The translations under genes and the position numbers were made by a program. Source: Janthinobacterium sp. B9-8 (GTDB lineage Bacteria; Pseudomonadota; Gammaproteobacteria; Burkholderiales; Chitinibacteraceae). Taken from it: a DNA stretch of 64,000 bases. Every line of letters begins with the position of its first letter. Within the stretch, counting starts at the first letter, position 1. Below are positions 53,230-61,821 of the stretch, piece by piece. The stretch covers positions 4,095,740 through 4,159,739 of the forward strand of contig NZ_CP014222.1 of NCBI RefSeq assembly GCF_000969645.2, in the 5' to 3' direction. The notes beneath the pieces were generated by a model, which was given only the letters and a program-made list of their open reading frames with translations, was not told the origin of the DNA and ran no database searches.

Positions 53230-53703
53230 ATGAGCTTGATCGCCCAAATTTTGCCTAGCGGAAATGTCTTCCTTGATATGGAAGTCGGCAGCAAAAAACG
53301 TATTTTTGAACAAGTCGGCATTCTGTTTGAGAATAGCCACGGTATTGCCCGCAGTGTTATTTTTGATAGCCTGTTTGCCCGGGAAAAGCTTGGTTCCACA
53401 GGGCTTGGGCAAGGTGTTGCCATCCCGCATGGCCGGATTAAAGGTTTGAAAGAAGCTACAGGCGCATTTGTACGGCTTAATGAGCCTATCCCTTATGACG
53501 CGCCTGATGGCAAACCGGTTTCCTTGGTATTTGTGTTGCTGGTGCCTGCTCACGCTACCGATTTACATCTGCAAATTTTGTCCGAACTGGCTCAGCTTTT
53601 CTCAGATAAAGTATTGCGCGAGAGCCTGCTGGCGGCCACCGAACCCGGCCAAATCTGGAAGCTAATCAGTACTTGGGAGCCTTATGCCACAGATTTCAGT
53701 TAG
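53230..53703 (+). CDS. ptsN: Nitrogen-PTS EIIA protein PtsN
   Basis: EIIA-Ntr regulator phosphorylated on the His of GVAIPHGR (about residue 68). It has 157 residues and the PTS EIIA type 2 fold (LGSTGLGQG before the active site, [14 protein letters not shown] after it). It overlaps hprK by 20 bases. Confidence 0.95.
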   Translation: MSLIAQILPSGNVFLDMEVGSKKRIFEQVGILFENSHGIARSVIFDSLFAREKLGSTGLGQGVAIPHGRIKGLKEATGAFVRLNEPIPYDAPDGKPVSLVFVLLVPAHATDLHLQILSELAQLFSDKVLRESLLAATEPGQIWKLISTWEPYATDFS

Positions 53704-54628
53704 ACAGCTTTTTATCGATAACGCCGAGAAGCTGCGACTGACGTGGGTAGCAGGGCAATCGGGTGCGAATAATCTGCTATCTAATGATGCATCTGAGCAA
53801 AAGCCAACACTCTCTTTAGTCGGCCACCTGAATTTTATCCACCCCAACCGCATTCAGGTGCTTGGGGTGGCAGAAACGGTTTATCTGCTGCAGCTTAGCC
53901 CCGAGGCGCAAAGAGAATCCCTCGCGCGGCTGTTCTCTAATGAAATGGCTGCTGTGATTGTGGCCAATGGCCAGATTGTGGGCGACTGCCTGCGCGAAGC
54001 CTCTGAGCGTTTTCATGTGCCGCTGCTCACCTCCCCCGAGCAATCCCCCTATTTGATGGATGTACTACGCTATTACCTCTCGAAGGCATTGGCGGTTTCT
54101 ACGCATCTGCACGGGGTGTTTTTGGATGTGCTGGAAGTGGGCGTTTTGCTGACTGGCGAATCGTCGATGGGTAAGAGCGAGCTGGCGTTGGAGCTGATTT
54201 CACGTGGCCACGGCCTTGTGGCAGACGATGTGGTTGAGGTCTATCGCACTAATCCGGAAACGCTGGAAGGGCGCTGCCCGCCGATGTTGCGTGATTTCCT
54301 CGAAGTGCGCGGAATTGGCGTATTGAATATCCGTACTATTTTCGGTGAAACTGCCGTCAGGCCGCGTAAAACACTCAAGCTGATTATGCATCTGGCCAAG
54401 GCGGGTGGCGAGAAAGTCGCCCCGATGGATCGATTGCAAATGCAGGCGGCCACACAAGATATCCTTGGCGTGCCGATTCGCAAGCTGGTGATTCCTGTGG
54501 CGGCCGGTCGAAATTTAGCGGTTTTGGTTGAGGCTGCGGTTAGAAATTATATTTTGCAATTACGCGGTATTGATTCCACGCGTGAATTTATTGAAAGACA
54601 CCAAAAATTTATGGAGATGGGCGAATAA
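53684..54628 (+). CDS. hprK: HPr kinase/phosphorylase HprK
   Basis: Phosphorylates and dephosphorylates a serine of HPr-like proteins. It has a Walker A ([13 protein letters not shown], about residue 150), LVADDVVEV, the signature [19 protein letters not shown] and a C-terminal domain, with 314 residues. It lies between ptsN and rapZ, the usual betaproteobacterial order. No HPr gene is in the window. Confidence 0.96.
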   Translation: MPQISVRQLFIDNAEKLRLTWVAGQSGANNLLSNDASEQKPTLSLVGHLNFIHPNRIQVLGVAETVYLLQLSPEAQRESLARLFSNEMAAVIVANGQIVGDCLREASERFHVPLLTSPEQSPYLMDVLRYYLSKALAVSTHLHGVFLDVLEVGVLLTGESSMGKSELALELISRGHGLVADDVVEVYRTNPETLEGRCPPMLRDFLEVRGIGVLNIRTIFGETAVRPRKTLKLIMHLAKAGGEKVAPMDRLQMQAATQDILGVPIRKLVIPVAAGRNLAVLVEAAVRNYILQLRGIDSTREFIERHQKFMEMGE

Positions 54629-54711
54629 GTCGCTAACCCAATATGCAGGGTGTTTATGCAAGAATCAAAATATAAGCTACACAAAAATATACAAAATAAT
54701 GGGGATGGGGA

Positions 54712-55560
54712 GTGAAACAGCAGCAGGTTATTTTATTGTCTGGTTTATCAGGGGCGGGTAAAAGCGTTGCACTTAAGTCTTTAGAAGATCTTGGCTATTT
54801 TTGCATCGATAATTTGCCTGCGCCTTTGCTACCACAAACCGCGGCATTACTGGATGAAGATGGCTATCCCAAAATTGCCATTTCGGTTGATGTGCGCAGC
54901 GCTCATAATTTTGCCAGCTTCCCCAATCATCTTGAAGCCCTGTTTGAGCTGGGGCTTGATGTGCAAATGCTGTTTCTGGAAGCGAATAACGACACTCTGG
55001 TGAAGCGCTTTTCTGAAACAAGGCGCAGCCATCCGCTCTCTAGTGGCACATTAACGGTGACCGAGGCTATTAGCTTAGAGCGTGAAATGCTGGCTGATTT
55101 CTCCGCAGTTGCCCATCGTATTGATACCAGTGATTTATCGGCTAATCAGCTACGCAGCTGGATTCGGCAGTTTGTGGCGCTGGACCGCTCCAGACTCACG
55201 GTGATTTTTGAATCTTTTGGCTTTAAGCATGGTTTGCCAATGGATGCCGATTTTGTGTTTGATGCCCGCTGCCTGCCCAACCCCTATTACGATAAATCTT
55301 TACGCCCTTTAACGGGTAAAGATCAGCCCGTGATTGATTTCTTAGAGCGGCAAGCGGTGGTTGGGCGTTTTCAAAGCCATATCAAAACATTTATGGAAGC
55401 TTGGTTGCCAGAGTTTGAAGCCGATAATCGCAGCTATATTACGGTAGCGATTGGCTGCACCGGCGGCCAGCATCGCTCGGTTTATTTAGCGGAGCAATTA
55501 GCGGCATACTTTGCTGAGCATCGGCAGGTATTGCTTAGGCACCGTGAGCAGCATGCCTGA
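54712..55560 (+). CDS. rapZ: RNase adaptor RapZ
   Basis: Nucleotide-binding adaptor that controls small-RNA decay and amino-sugar synthesis in enteric bacteria. It has LSGLSGAGKSVALK (Walker A), LGYFCIDNLP and the C-terminal block AIGCTGGQHRSV, with 282 residues. The start is GTG (GTGAAACAG) after GGGGA. It overlaps the NusG-II gene by eight bases. Confidence 0.95.
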   Translation: MKQQQVILLSGLSGAGKSVALKSLEDLGYFCIDNLPAPLLPQTAALLDEDGYPKIAISVDVRSAHNFASFPNHLEALFELGLDVQMLFLEANNDTLVKRFSETRRSHPLSSGTLTVTEAISLEREMLADFSAVAHRIDTSDLSANQLRSWIRQFVALDRSRLTVIFESFGFKHGLPMDADFVFDARCLPNPYYDKSLRPLTGKDQPVIDFLERQAVVGRFQSHIKTFMEAWLPEFEADNRSYITVAIGCTGGQHRSVYLAEQLAAYFAEHRQVLLRHREQHA

Positions 55561-55957
55561 AATACGCCCCTCTCGAAATCGGGAGATGCTTAGGGTAATG
55601 TGGCCAGGAGACTGGCCGTTTTCCTTACTGGCGCTGGCTTTTGTGGTGTATCTGGGCTTTTGGAGCTGGCAGCAGGAGAGTGCCACGCGGGTGCGTATTT
55701 ATCAGGCGGGCAAAGTCTTTGCCGTGCTGGATTTAAACGCAGAGCGCACGGTGCAAGTGGCTGGCCCCCTTGGGTTTACCTCTGTAGAAGTAAAATCGGG
55801 CCGGGTACGTATTAGCCGTGACCCCAGCCCGCGCCAATATTGTGTGCGCATGGGCTGGCTGGATCAGGCTGGCCAAATGGCGATTTGCCTGCCTAACCGA
55901 ATCAGCATCGAGCTTTTAGGCTCGCGTCCTCATGAATTCGACAGCCTCAGTTACTGA
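55553..55957 (+). CDS. NusG domain II-containing protein
   Basis: A protein of about 134 residues with one membrane helix (about 20-36) and a small NusG domain II-like beta domain. Conserved parts are GDWPFSLLALAF, VEVKSGRVRISRDPSPRQYCVRMGW and AICLPNRISIEL. This family nearly always lies beside a Gx-transporter gene, as here. I chose ATG 55553, which overlaps the rapZ stop. The frame is open 14 codons further up, inside rapZ. Confidence 0.85.
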   Translation: MPEIRPSRNREMLRVMWPGDWPFSLLALAFVVYLGFWSWQQESATRVRIYQAGKVFAVLDLNAERTVQVAGPLGFTSVEVKSGRVRISRDPSPRQYCVRMGWLDQAGQMAICLPNRISIELLGSRPHEFDSLSY

Positions 55958-56456
55958 AATCCGTATCAAACCCAGTTTGGACGATGTGCGCATTGCCCGC
56001 TATGCCGCGCTGGCGATTGCCTTATCGGTGCTGGAGGCGGGCATTCCTTCGCCTATTCCCGGTATTAAGCCGGGGCTGGCTAATATCATCACCCTGATTG
56101 CGCTCTGGCGCTTTGGCTGGCGCGATGCTGCGTGGATTTCCATGCTCAGAATCATCGGCAGTGGTATTGTGCTGGGCGGTTTTTTATCCCCCGGTTTTGC
56201 TATGAGCTTGATGGGCGGGCTAAGCAGCCTCTTAGCCTTGGCCGCTGTGAATCACTTGCCTAGGCGCTGGTTCGGCCCCGTATCGCACTCGCTGGTTGCC
56301 GCCTTTGCCCATATGGCAGGGCAGCTTTTATTAGCGCGGCTCTGGCTGATTCCGCATAATGGCATCATCCATTTAGTGCCCCTGTTTGCTGCTGCAGCCT
56401 TGGTATTTGGTGTGGTAAATGGGGTGATTGCAGCAAAGCTGCTGGCTCGTGAGTGA
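55932..56456 (+). CDS. Gx transporter family (heptaprenyl-diphosphate synthase component I-like) protein
   Basis: A 174-residue membrane protein with about five helices, including ALSVLEAGIPSPIPGIKPGLANI, typical of the Hpre_diP_synt_I / Gx family. The family name comes from an old annotation, and the likely role is transport tied to redox or FMN processes, judged from gene neighbourhoods in other genomes. It overlaps the NusG-II gene by 26 bases. Confidence 0.85.
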   Translation: MNSTASVTEIRIKPSLDDVRIARYAALAIALSVLEAGIPSPIPGIKPGLANIITLIALWRFGWRDAAWISMLRIIGSGIVLGGFLSPGFAMSLMGGLSSLLALAAVNHLPRRWFGPVSHSLVAAFAHMAGQLLLARLWLIPHNGIIHLVPLFAAAALVFGVVNGVIAAKLLARE

Positions 56457-56471
56457 AACGTTCAAAAAGTG

Positions 56472-56542
56472 CGTAGGTTGGGTTACGCGAGATATCGCTG
56501 GGCGAGGTAAACCTCGTAGGCAGACTGCTAACCCAACCTACG
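56472..56542. repeat. Palindromic intergenic repeat, copy c
   Basis: Perfect 14-bp outer arms, CGTAGGTTGGGTTA (56472-56485) and TAACCCAACCTACG (56529-56542), with an inner hairpin CGAGGT (56503-56508) / ACCTCG (56511-56516). It lies between the Gx gene and ubiX. Confidence 0.88.
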
Positions 56543-56560
56543 AATTCTGCTTAAGTTGAT

Positions 56561-56587
56561 AGGGCTGGCGGGTTTCACCCGCCCTAC
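56561..56587. repeat. Palindromic intergenic repeat, copy d
   Basis: Hairpin GGCGGGT (56567-56573) with ACCCGCC (56577-56583), then CTAC. Its reverse complement GTAGGGCGGGTGAAACCCGC matches the left end of copy a. It lies 19 bases after copy c. Confidence 0.72.
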
Positions 56588-56705
56588 AAAAATACACAGC
56601 GTTATAACTATCAATTGATTTGGTTTTCTCTGCGGTCTGTTTTTAAACTCCGTGTTCTCTGTGTTTACAGACCTTTGGGTGTTGCATCGTTTTAATAGGT
56701 TTTAA

Positions 56706-57314
56706 ATGAAAACAATAACTTTGGCTTTTACCGGCGCATCCGGCCTGCCTTATGGCCTGCGCACGTTGGAATGCTTGCTGGCGGCGGGTTGCACCGTGCA
56801 TGTGCTCTATACCCAGGCGGCGCAAATTGTGGCCAAGCAAGAGCTAGATGAAACCTGGCCTTCGCGCGCGGCTGATCTGGCTGTGCTTTTTCGCCAGCGT
56901 TACGGCGTTACTGATGAATCAAAGCTGCAAGTTTTTGGTCAGCAAGAATGGTTTGCCCCGATGGCATCCGGCTCTAACCCTGGCGATGGCATGATTGTTT
57001 GCCCTTGCACCATGGGCGCTTTATCGGCGATTGCGGTGGGCGCTTCGGATAATTTATTAGAGCGCGCTGCGGATGTGATGATTAAGGAAGGCAAAAAATT
57101 AGTGGTTGTTCCACGTGAAGCACCTTTTTCGGTGCTGCATCTGGAGAATATGCTGAAGCTAGCAAGGCTGGGAGTGGTGATCTTGCCGCCTAATCCGGGC
57201 TTTTATCACCACCCTAAAACCATCGCCGATTTAGTCGATTTTGTGGTGGCAAGGATATTGGATCAGTTCCAAATTCCGCATCAGCTGATGCAGCGCTGGG
57301 GGGATAAGGGATGA
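56706..57314 (+). CDS. ubiX: Flavin prenyltransferase UbiX
   Basis: Makes the prenylated FMN cofactor of UbiD decarboxylase in ubiquinone synthesis. The motifs are TGASGLPYG (FMN loop), MASGSNPGDGMIVCPCTMGALSAIA (abridged: SGS, PCTMG), ASDNLLERAADV and VVPREAPFS. The length is 202 residues. It overlaps the glycosyltransferase gene by ATGA. Confidence 0.95.
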   Translation: MKTITLAFTGASGLPYGLRTLECLLAAGCTVHVLYTQAAQIVAKQELDETWPSRAADLAVLFRQRYGVTDESKLQVFGQQEWFAPMASGSNPGDGMIVCPCTMGALSAIAVGASDNLLERAADVMIKEGKKLVVVPREAPFSVLHLENMLKLARLGVVILPPNPGFYHHPKTIADLVDFVVARILDQFQIPHQLMQRWGDKG

Positions 57315-58930
57315 ATTTAAAGATTGATTGGAAGTGGGCTTGTTTGGCTTTACTTGCATTGTGGTTCTGGCCCTCGTTCGCCCCGCACGACCCCTGGAAG
57401 CCCGACGAAAGCTATATTCTTGGCTTAGTTTATGAATATACGCTGCGGGATAACTGGCTGGTGCCGATGCTGTCTGGCGAGCCATTTATGGAAAAACCGC
57501 CGCTGTTTTTCTGGACGGCAGCGGGCTTCTCCCGTTATGTGTTTACTTGGCTGCCTGTGCACGTTGCGGCGAGGCTGGCTGCGGCATTTTATATTGCGCT
57601 GACCTTTATCTTTGCCGCTCTGGCGGCAGGGCAATTTGCTGCCCGCAGCCGGGCGAATAATCCATCGCAAGCCGCATGGCTCACCGCCATTTTGCTGGCT
57701 GGCACGCTGGGCTTAGTCGGCAATGGCCATCACATCCTGACCGATAGCGCTCTATTTGCCAGCTTTGCCATCGCCCTATACGCATTTGCTATCTTTCCCT
57801 TGCGGCCAATGGGCAGCGGCCTGCTGCTGGGCACTGCTTGGGGAATGGCGTTTTTAACTAAGGGCCTGTTGGGGCCGGGTTGCTTGGGTTTGGCGGCTCT
57901 GCTGCTGCCGATTGTTGATCGCACCTACCGGCAAAAAGCTTATTTACTGACGCTGAGCATCGCTCTGCTGGCCGCATTACCTTGGTGGCTGATCTGGCCT
58001 TGGCGCTTATGGCTGGCCTCGCCCGAGTTATTTTACACTTGGTTTTGGGTGAATAATCTGGGGCGATTCTTAGGCGAGAATAACCTTGGGCCAGAATACG
58101 AGCGTGGCTTTTACCTGAAGATTCTGCCTTGGCACGCCTTCCCGCTGATTCTCTATCTGCCCGTATTGTTTTTCAGGCAGCGCCTCGATGCGTTTAAAAA
58201 TGCAGCCCCTGCAGCCCTGCTTTGCTTACTAACCTACACCATTTTATCGCTGGCTAAAACCTCGATGGAGCTATACGCCGTGCCTGCCGTAGTGGCGTTT
58301 GCCGTATGGATGGGCGCACAAGCCTCCAGCGTTCCCGCCGCTTTCGAGCGCCGCTTTGGCCTCGTCGCCCTGTGCTTAGTTGCCGTCAGTGCGCTATTGC
58401 TATGGTGGGCATGGGCCGCCCTTTATTTCGGCCTGCCCTTGCAAGCCCGTCTGCTGCATTTCTTACCGGGCTTTGCAGAAAAGCCAAACTGGCTGGGCGT
58501 GCTCTCCACACTCGTACTCACCATCATCGTGTGGAATCTGGCCTGGCGAGCACCACAATGGGCTAAACACCAAGGCGCGGTGCGCTGGCTGGCCGTGCTG
58601 GTAATGAGCTACGGCCTGGTATTCAGCCTGCTGCTACCCGGCTTAAATTACAGCAAAAGCTATAAACCGATGATGCTGGATTTAGCCACGCAATTGGACA
58701 AAAACCAGTGCCTGGCGAGCTTTGGCTTAGGCGAGCACGAAAGAGGCAACTTCCACTACTACACCACCATGCGGGTGCAGCGCTTTGAAATAGGCCGGGG
58801 CAAAGACTGCCCGCAGCTATTAATCCAAGGCAACATCATGCCTGCAAATATTGGTGAATATAGCCTGCTGAAGAAAATTACTAGGGCGACGGATAGGGGA
58901 GAGGAATTTAGTATTTGGCGTAAGAGGTAA
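57311..58930 (+). CDS. ArnT-like membrane glycosyltransferase (GT-C)
   Basis: A 539-residue polytopic protein of the dolichyl-phosphate-mannose/ArnT superfamily. About 12 helices are preceded by the first-loop motif DPWKPDE (DE near residue 32) and GEPFMEKPPLFFW, typical of ArnT-like enzymes that move sugars from undecaprenyl phosphate to lipids or proteins. A soluble periplasmic end follows. Donor and acceptor are unknown. It overlaps ubiX by ATGA, which probably reflects compact arrangement rather than shared function. Confidence 0.83.
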   Translation: MNLKIDWKWACLALLALWFWPSFAPHDPWKPDESYILGLVYEYTLRDNWLVPMLSGEPFMEKPPLFFWTAAGFSRYVFTWLPVHVAARLAAAFYIALTFIFAALAAGQFAARSRANNPSQAAWLTAILLAGTLGLVGNGHHILTDSALFASFAIALYAFAIFPLRPMGSGLLLGTAWGMAFLTKGLLGPGCLGLAALLLPIVDRTYRQKAYLLTLSIALLAALPWWLIWPWRLWLASPELFYTWFWVNNLGRFLGENNLGPEYERGFYLKILPWHAFPLILYLPVLFFRQRLDAFKNAAPAALLCLLTYTILSLAKTSMELYAVPAVVAFAVWMGAQASSVPAAFERRFGLVALCLVAVSALLLWWAWAALYFGLPLQARLLHFLPGFAEKPNWLGVLSTLVLTIIVWNLAWRAPQWAKHQGAVRWLAVLVMSYGLVFSLLLPGLNYSKSYKPMMLDLATQLDKNQCLASFGLGEHERGNFHYYTTMRVQRFEIGRGKDCPQLLIQGNIMPANIGEYSLLKKITRATDRGEEFSIWRKR

Positions 58931-59187
58931 TGCATATTGCTTACTTTTTGCTGATATTTTGCTGGTAGAATTGTTTGGCTGGAGTTGTGCGAGCAAGGTG
59001 GAAAGCTACGCTCAATAGGGGGCAGCTTTACAATATTACATCATTTTACCGTCTCAAGTAAGCTTTTGTCACTGAGCGTGGCGTTTTGATGCACCACACG
59101 ACGGTGGTTCTTCTGCTGTTTTAGGATGTTTATATCTTGTTATGCGAACAGGAAAGATTCGGTGCTGCTTGGCATAGGAATGCAACA

Positions 59188-59688
59188 ATGGATTTGCGAT
59201 CCGCGATTAACAGACTCGTAGTAGAGGACTATCTTGATGAGTGGTCAGCTTGCATCAAGGATCTACCTAGGGATCAGCGAGCGGAAGCCTTCAGCTCAGC
59301 GGAGCCGCTTTGGATTAAGCGGATGGTTAGCGAGGGGAAGCTACTAATTCATCCCGTTGTGGCAGCAGACCTTAAAAATCGGCAATGGAAGCCAATTGAT
59401 TTACACCGGCGAATGATCTGGGCAAGTGTTCTCGCATCCATTGACAGCCCGAAAGGGAAAGAACGTTTTAATGCGAACAAGGCGAGAATTGTTAAGAAGC
59501 ATGGAAACGACTGGTGGTTTGATATCTACAAGAGGGTCAAGCCTGCGTATGCGGCACGCATGAGGATCAAGAAGAATCAGGAGAGTATGGGGCCCGCACT
59601 TAGCCAAATGGCGAGGCATAGTTCCGTGCTCACCTTAGCTCTGCACGAAGAGCGTGAGGCAGCTTTAAAAATGATTCCGAAAGACTGA
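59188..59688 (+). CDS. Hypothetical protein, unknown family
   Basis: A 166-residue protein with start MDLRSAINRLVVEDYLDEW and AGGA at 59176. It is soluble, mostly helical, rich in Arg/Lys/Trp, with DWWFDIYKRVKPAY near residue 115. I do not recognise it. The frame is open to 59137. It lies alone in a repeat-rich segment between the glycosyltransferase gene and the IS3 element, with a composition close to neighbouring genes. A 20-base stretch encoding NRQWKP recurs exactly in the intron-encoded reverse transcriptase. Confidence 0.62.
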   Translation: MDLRSAINRLVVEDYLDEWSACIKDLPRDQRAEAFSSAEPLWIKRMVSEGKLLIHPVVAADLKNRQWKPIDLHRRMIWASVLASIDSPKGKERFNANKARIVKKHGNDWWFDIYKRVKPAYAARMRIKKNQESMGPALSQMARHSSVLTLALHEEREAALKMIPKD

Positions 59689-59711
59689 AAAATGTGCCAT
59701 GTACGCATAAG

Positions 59712-59734
59712 AAATAACTGGGGTCAGAGTAAAG
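59712..59734 (+). repeat. GGGGTCAGAGTAAAG-type short repeat, copy 1
   Basis: AAATAACTGGGGTCAGAGTAAAG (last 15 bases GGGGTCAGAGTAAAG at 59720-59734) recurs with three or four changes at 60311-60333. It abuts the left arm of palindromic copy e. Confidence 0.6.
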
Positions 59735-59735
59735 A

Positions 59736-59854
59736 CCTGTAGGGTGGGTTAGTTTTTCTCAATCCGCGCTGAGCTATGTTGCTGCACAAACCACTTATTA
59801 TTTATTGCCAAGCCTGAATCGCGGGTTACACCTGCGGCTAACCCGCCCTACAGG
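59736..59854. repeat. Palindromic intergenic repeat, copy e
   Basis: 16-bp outer arms CCTGTAGGGTGGGTTA (59736-59751) and TAACCCGCCCTACAGG (59839-59854) pair with one mismatch. They enclose 87 bases with no gene. It lies between two genes of unknown function. Confidence 0.88.
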
Positions 59855-59904
59855 GCTTTTAGGTGTCAACATTTTGTTAAATTTCAAGGTAGGGGCTGGA
59901 CTTC

Positions 59905-60273
59905 ATGCATTTAATGATTTTTCTTGTTGTTCTTGTCGCTCTCGTTACAGGTCTCTCATTTATTGGCGAAACCTATGCGGATTACCAAACTCACTTCATT
60001 GTCTTTACTGCACTGTATTTCATGGTGTGGTGGTTGGCGTCGAAGGTATTCGGGGTTAAGGCTGTAGACTCTAGTCCGTCAAACCTTACTGCATTAAGCC
60101 TCATTGAAAGATTTGCTCGGCTTCCATTTCGAGCCGTCGCGTCATTTTATTTTACGGGCCTTTCGATGCTGTTTGCTGTCACGCTCTTAGTAGCTGGTCA
60201 CTCATTTAGTGCACTGATAGTTGCTGCATTTGGACTTGGCATTGCAATCGTTATAGCGGGCATAAGCGAGTAG
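59905..60273 (+). CDS. Small membrane protein, unknown family
   Basis: A 122-residue protein with three or four hydrophobic helices (about 3-20, 32-50, 78-98 and 102-120) and a polar loop with SPSNLTALSLIERFARLPF. AGGTAGGGG lies before the ATG. No family is recognised. It sits between repeat copy e and the IS3 element, with no clear partner. Confidence 0.62.
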   Translation: MHLMIFLVVLVALVTGLSFIGETYADYQTHFIVFTALYFMVWWLASKVFGVKAVDSSPSNLTALSLIERFARLPFRAVASFYFTGLSMLFAVTLLVAGHSFSALIVAAFGLGIAIVIAGISE

Positions 60274-60310
60274 TTATAGAAATGAATAACCTAGGTCAAA
60301 AAAATAGCTG

Positions 60311-60333
60311 GAATAACAGGGGTTAGAGTAAAG
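60311..60333 (+). repeat. GGGGTTAGAGTAAAG short repeat, copy 2
   Basis: GGGGTTAGAGTAAAG (60319-60333) with a similar GAATAACA left flank repeats copy 1 at 59712. It lies between the small membrane gene and the IS3 left end. Confidence 0.6.
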
Positions 60334-60384
60334 TTAAATCTGCTTCCTTTAGCTTTAAGGGCATGACTCATAGTAGGATTTAAG

Positions 60385-60410
60385 TGAGGTAGCCTGAAAT
60401 CCGTAGACAC
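60385..60410 (+). repeat. IS3 left terminal inverted repeat
   Basis: Begins TGAGGTAGCCTG and ends CCGTAGACAC. It pairs with 63919-63944, with mismatches mainly at bases 4-8 and near base 14. It is preceded by AAG. Confidence 0.82.
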
Positions 60411-60447
60411 GCTTGTTTGGTAAACTTTGAGCCAACAGGAGTGAGAA

Positions 60448-60768
60448 ATGAGCAAAAGAGTAACGCAAAGCCATACGCCGGAATTTCGGGCGGAAGCGAT
60501 CAAGCTGGTGTTTGAGCAAGGGTTTTCGGTGGCCGAGACTGCTGCGCGTCTGAATATGAAGCAGAGCACGCTGGCGTATTGGGTCACACAAGCCCGCAAG
60601 GCAGACAAAACCACCTCCGCGCAGACCGGGATGCCCGATGCCTCTGACTTGATGGCTGAGGTTCGGCAATTGCGCAAAGAACTGGCCGAAGCCCGGATGG
60701 AGCGCGATATCCTAAAAAAAGCGACGGCGTACTTTGCCAGGGAATCACTGCCCGGTACGCGTTCGTGA
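60448..60768 (+). CDS. IS3-family OrfA (transposase HTH protein)
   Basis: A 106-residue DNA-binding protein with an N-terminal helix-turn-helix ([20 protein letters not shown], about residues 13-50) and a leucine-zipper helix ([21 protein letters not shown], abridged, about 68-90), which pairs subunits. AGGAG lies at 60437-60441. Its frame is +1 relative to orfB. A run of seven A at 60714-60720 can shift ribosomes by -1 into orfB. Confidence 0.92.
   Translation: MSKRVTQSHTPEFRAEAIKLVFEQGFSVAETAARLNMKQSTLAYWVTQARKADKTTSAQTGMPDASDLMAEVRQLRKELAEARMERDILKKATAYFARESLPGTRS
60714..60720 (+). other. -1 programmed frameshift site (A7)
   Basis: The seven-A run in CTAAAAAAAGCG lies 15 codons before the orfA stop. 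The -1 frame is open from here to the orfB start, so a slip yields an OrfAB fusion reading ...[16 protein letters not shown]-runs of this kind are the usual IS3 signal. Confidence 0.8.
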
Positions 60769-61158
60769 AGCAATGGCAATCTCAATATCCGGTCAAACTG
60801 TTGTGCCAGACTTTGGCGGTGTCTCGCTATGGTTTTTACGCCTGGCAAAAACGGCCACCTTGCCGCCGCGCGCTGGAGAATGAGCGCTTACGGATAGAGA
60901 TTCGGGCCGCACACAACAAGACTCGCCGGACTTACAGCGCCAAACGCTTGCAGGATGAACTGGCAGAAGAAGGAATTAAGGTGGGTCGTGACCGGATCGC
61001 CCGGCTGAGGCGTGAAGAAGGTATTCGTTGCATCCAGAAGCGTAAATTCAAGGCCACGACGAACTCGAACCACACTCTGCCGGTCGCAGATAACTTGCTG
61101 AATCAGGAATTTAAACCAACCGAGCCGAATCAAGTATGGGTGAGTGACATCACCTATA
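60765..61158 (+). CDS. IS3-family OrfB transposase, 5' exon
   Basis: The first 131 codons and one base of the DDE transposase. It has the HTH_21-like region ([11 protein letters not shown], then [18 protein letters not shown]) and VWVSDITY, whose Asp is the first catalytic residue. The frame may start at GTG 60765 (GTGA overlap with the orfA stop) or be entered by frameshift. The coding sequence is broken after CCTATA by the intron. The unspliced reading ends ten codons into the intron at 61187. Confidence 0.88.
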
Positions 61159-61821
61159 GTACGCCCAGCCAGCGTAGCCCGCATTGATTGGGGCGATGCT
61201 GCTTGAGCATGTTTGGAATGCAGTATCCCAGCAAGTCGTTGATGTTGCGCTGGGGAATGCCCTTCTTCTGCTACAAGAAGAAGTGAGCCGAAGCGGCGGT
61301 GACCTGCTGACACTGGCAGGGTGACGAAGTCCGTGGGAAACGGGGTTTGCGGCGAAGCGGTTACGCCAAGATGAATCTCTAGGCTGAGCGTGGGACGGTT
61401 GAGGAATACGAACCTATTAAACCGCATCTGAGGGTTGAAATGTCACCACGGCCTACACCGTTTAATAGGCCGGATTTGGACTGGCATCAGTGACATAATA
61501 TCTACTGATGCCGCGATTGTAGCCAGAAATGTAAGCTGGTCTGCATGGCGTTATGGGGAGTGTATAGCTAGACCATGACATCTAAATCGACTTGCAGACA
61601 GCAAGGATAAAGACTGCGATAGGCAACCTCGCCCATGCGTTGAGTCCAGCATGTGAACTGGGGAAGGCTTGCACAAATGCCAAGGGAGTGTGCCCCCGAT
61701 GATGTGCAAGTTGGCGGAGCCTCCGTAGTAGCCGAGACTGGGAAAACCAGTTGCATGGCGAAGGGAGGCAGTTTAAGTGGTTTGCTGGGTCGATTAACTG
61801 ACCACAATAAGGTGAAGACCT

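Noticed and set aside
59020-59150. Integron attC-like site before the hypothetical gene at 59188 (GTTATGCG near 59138)
   Set aside because: No matching inverse core site or long imperfect hairpin could be found and no integrase is present.
61139-61145. Alternative intron 5' end at GTGAG inside VWVSDITY
   Set aside because: Splicing from there would delete the first catalytic Asp of the transposase and would not rejoin the exons in the conserved DITY context.
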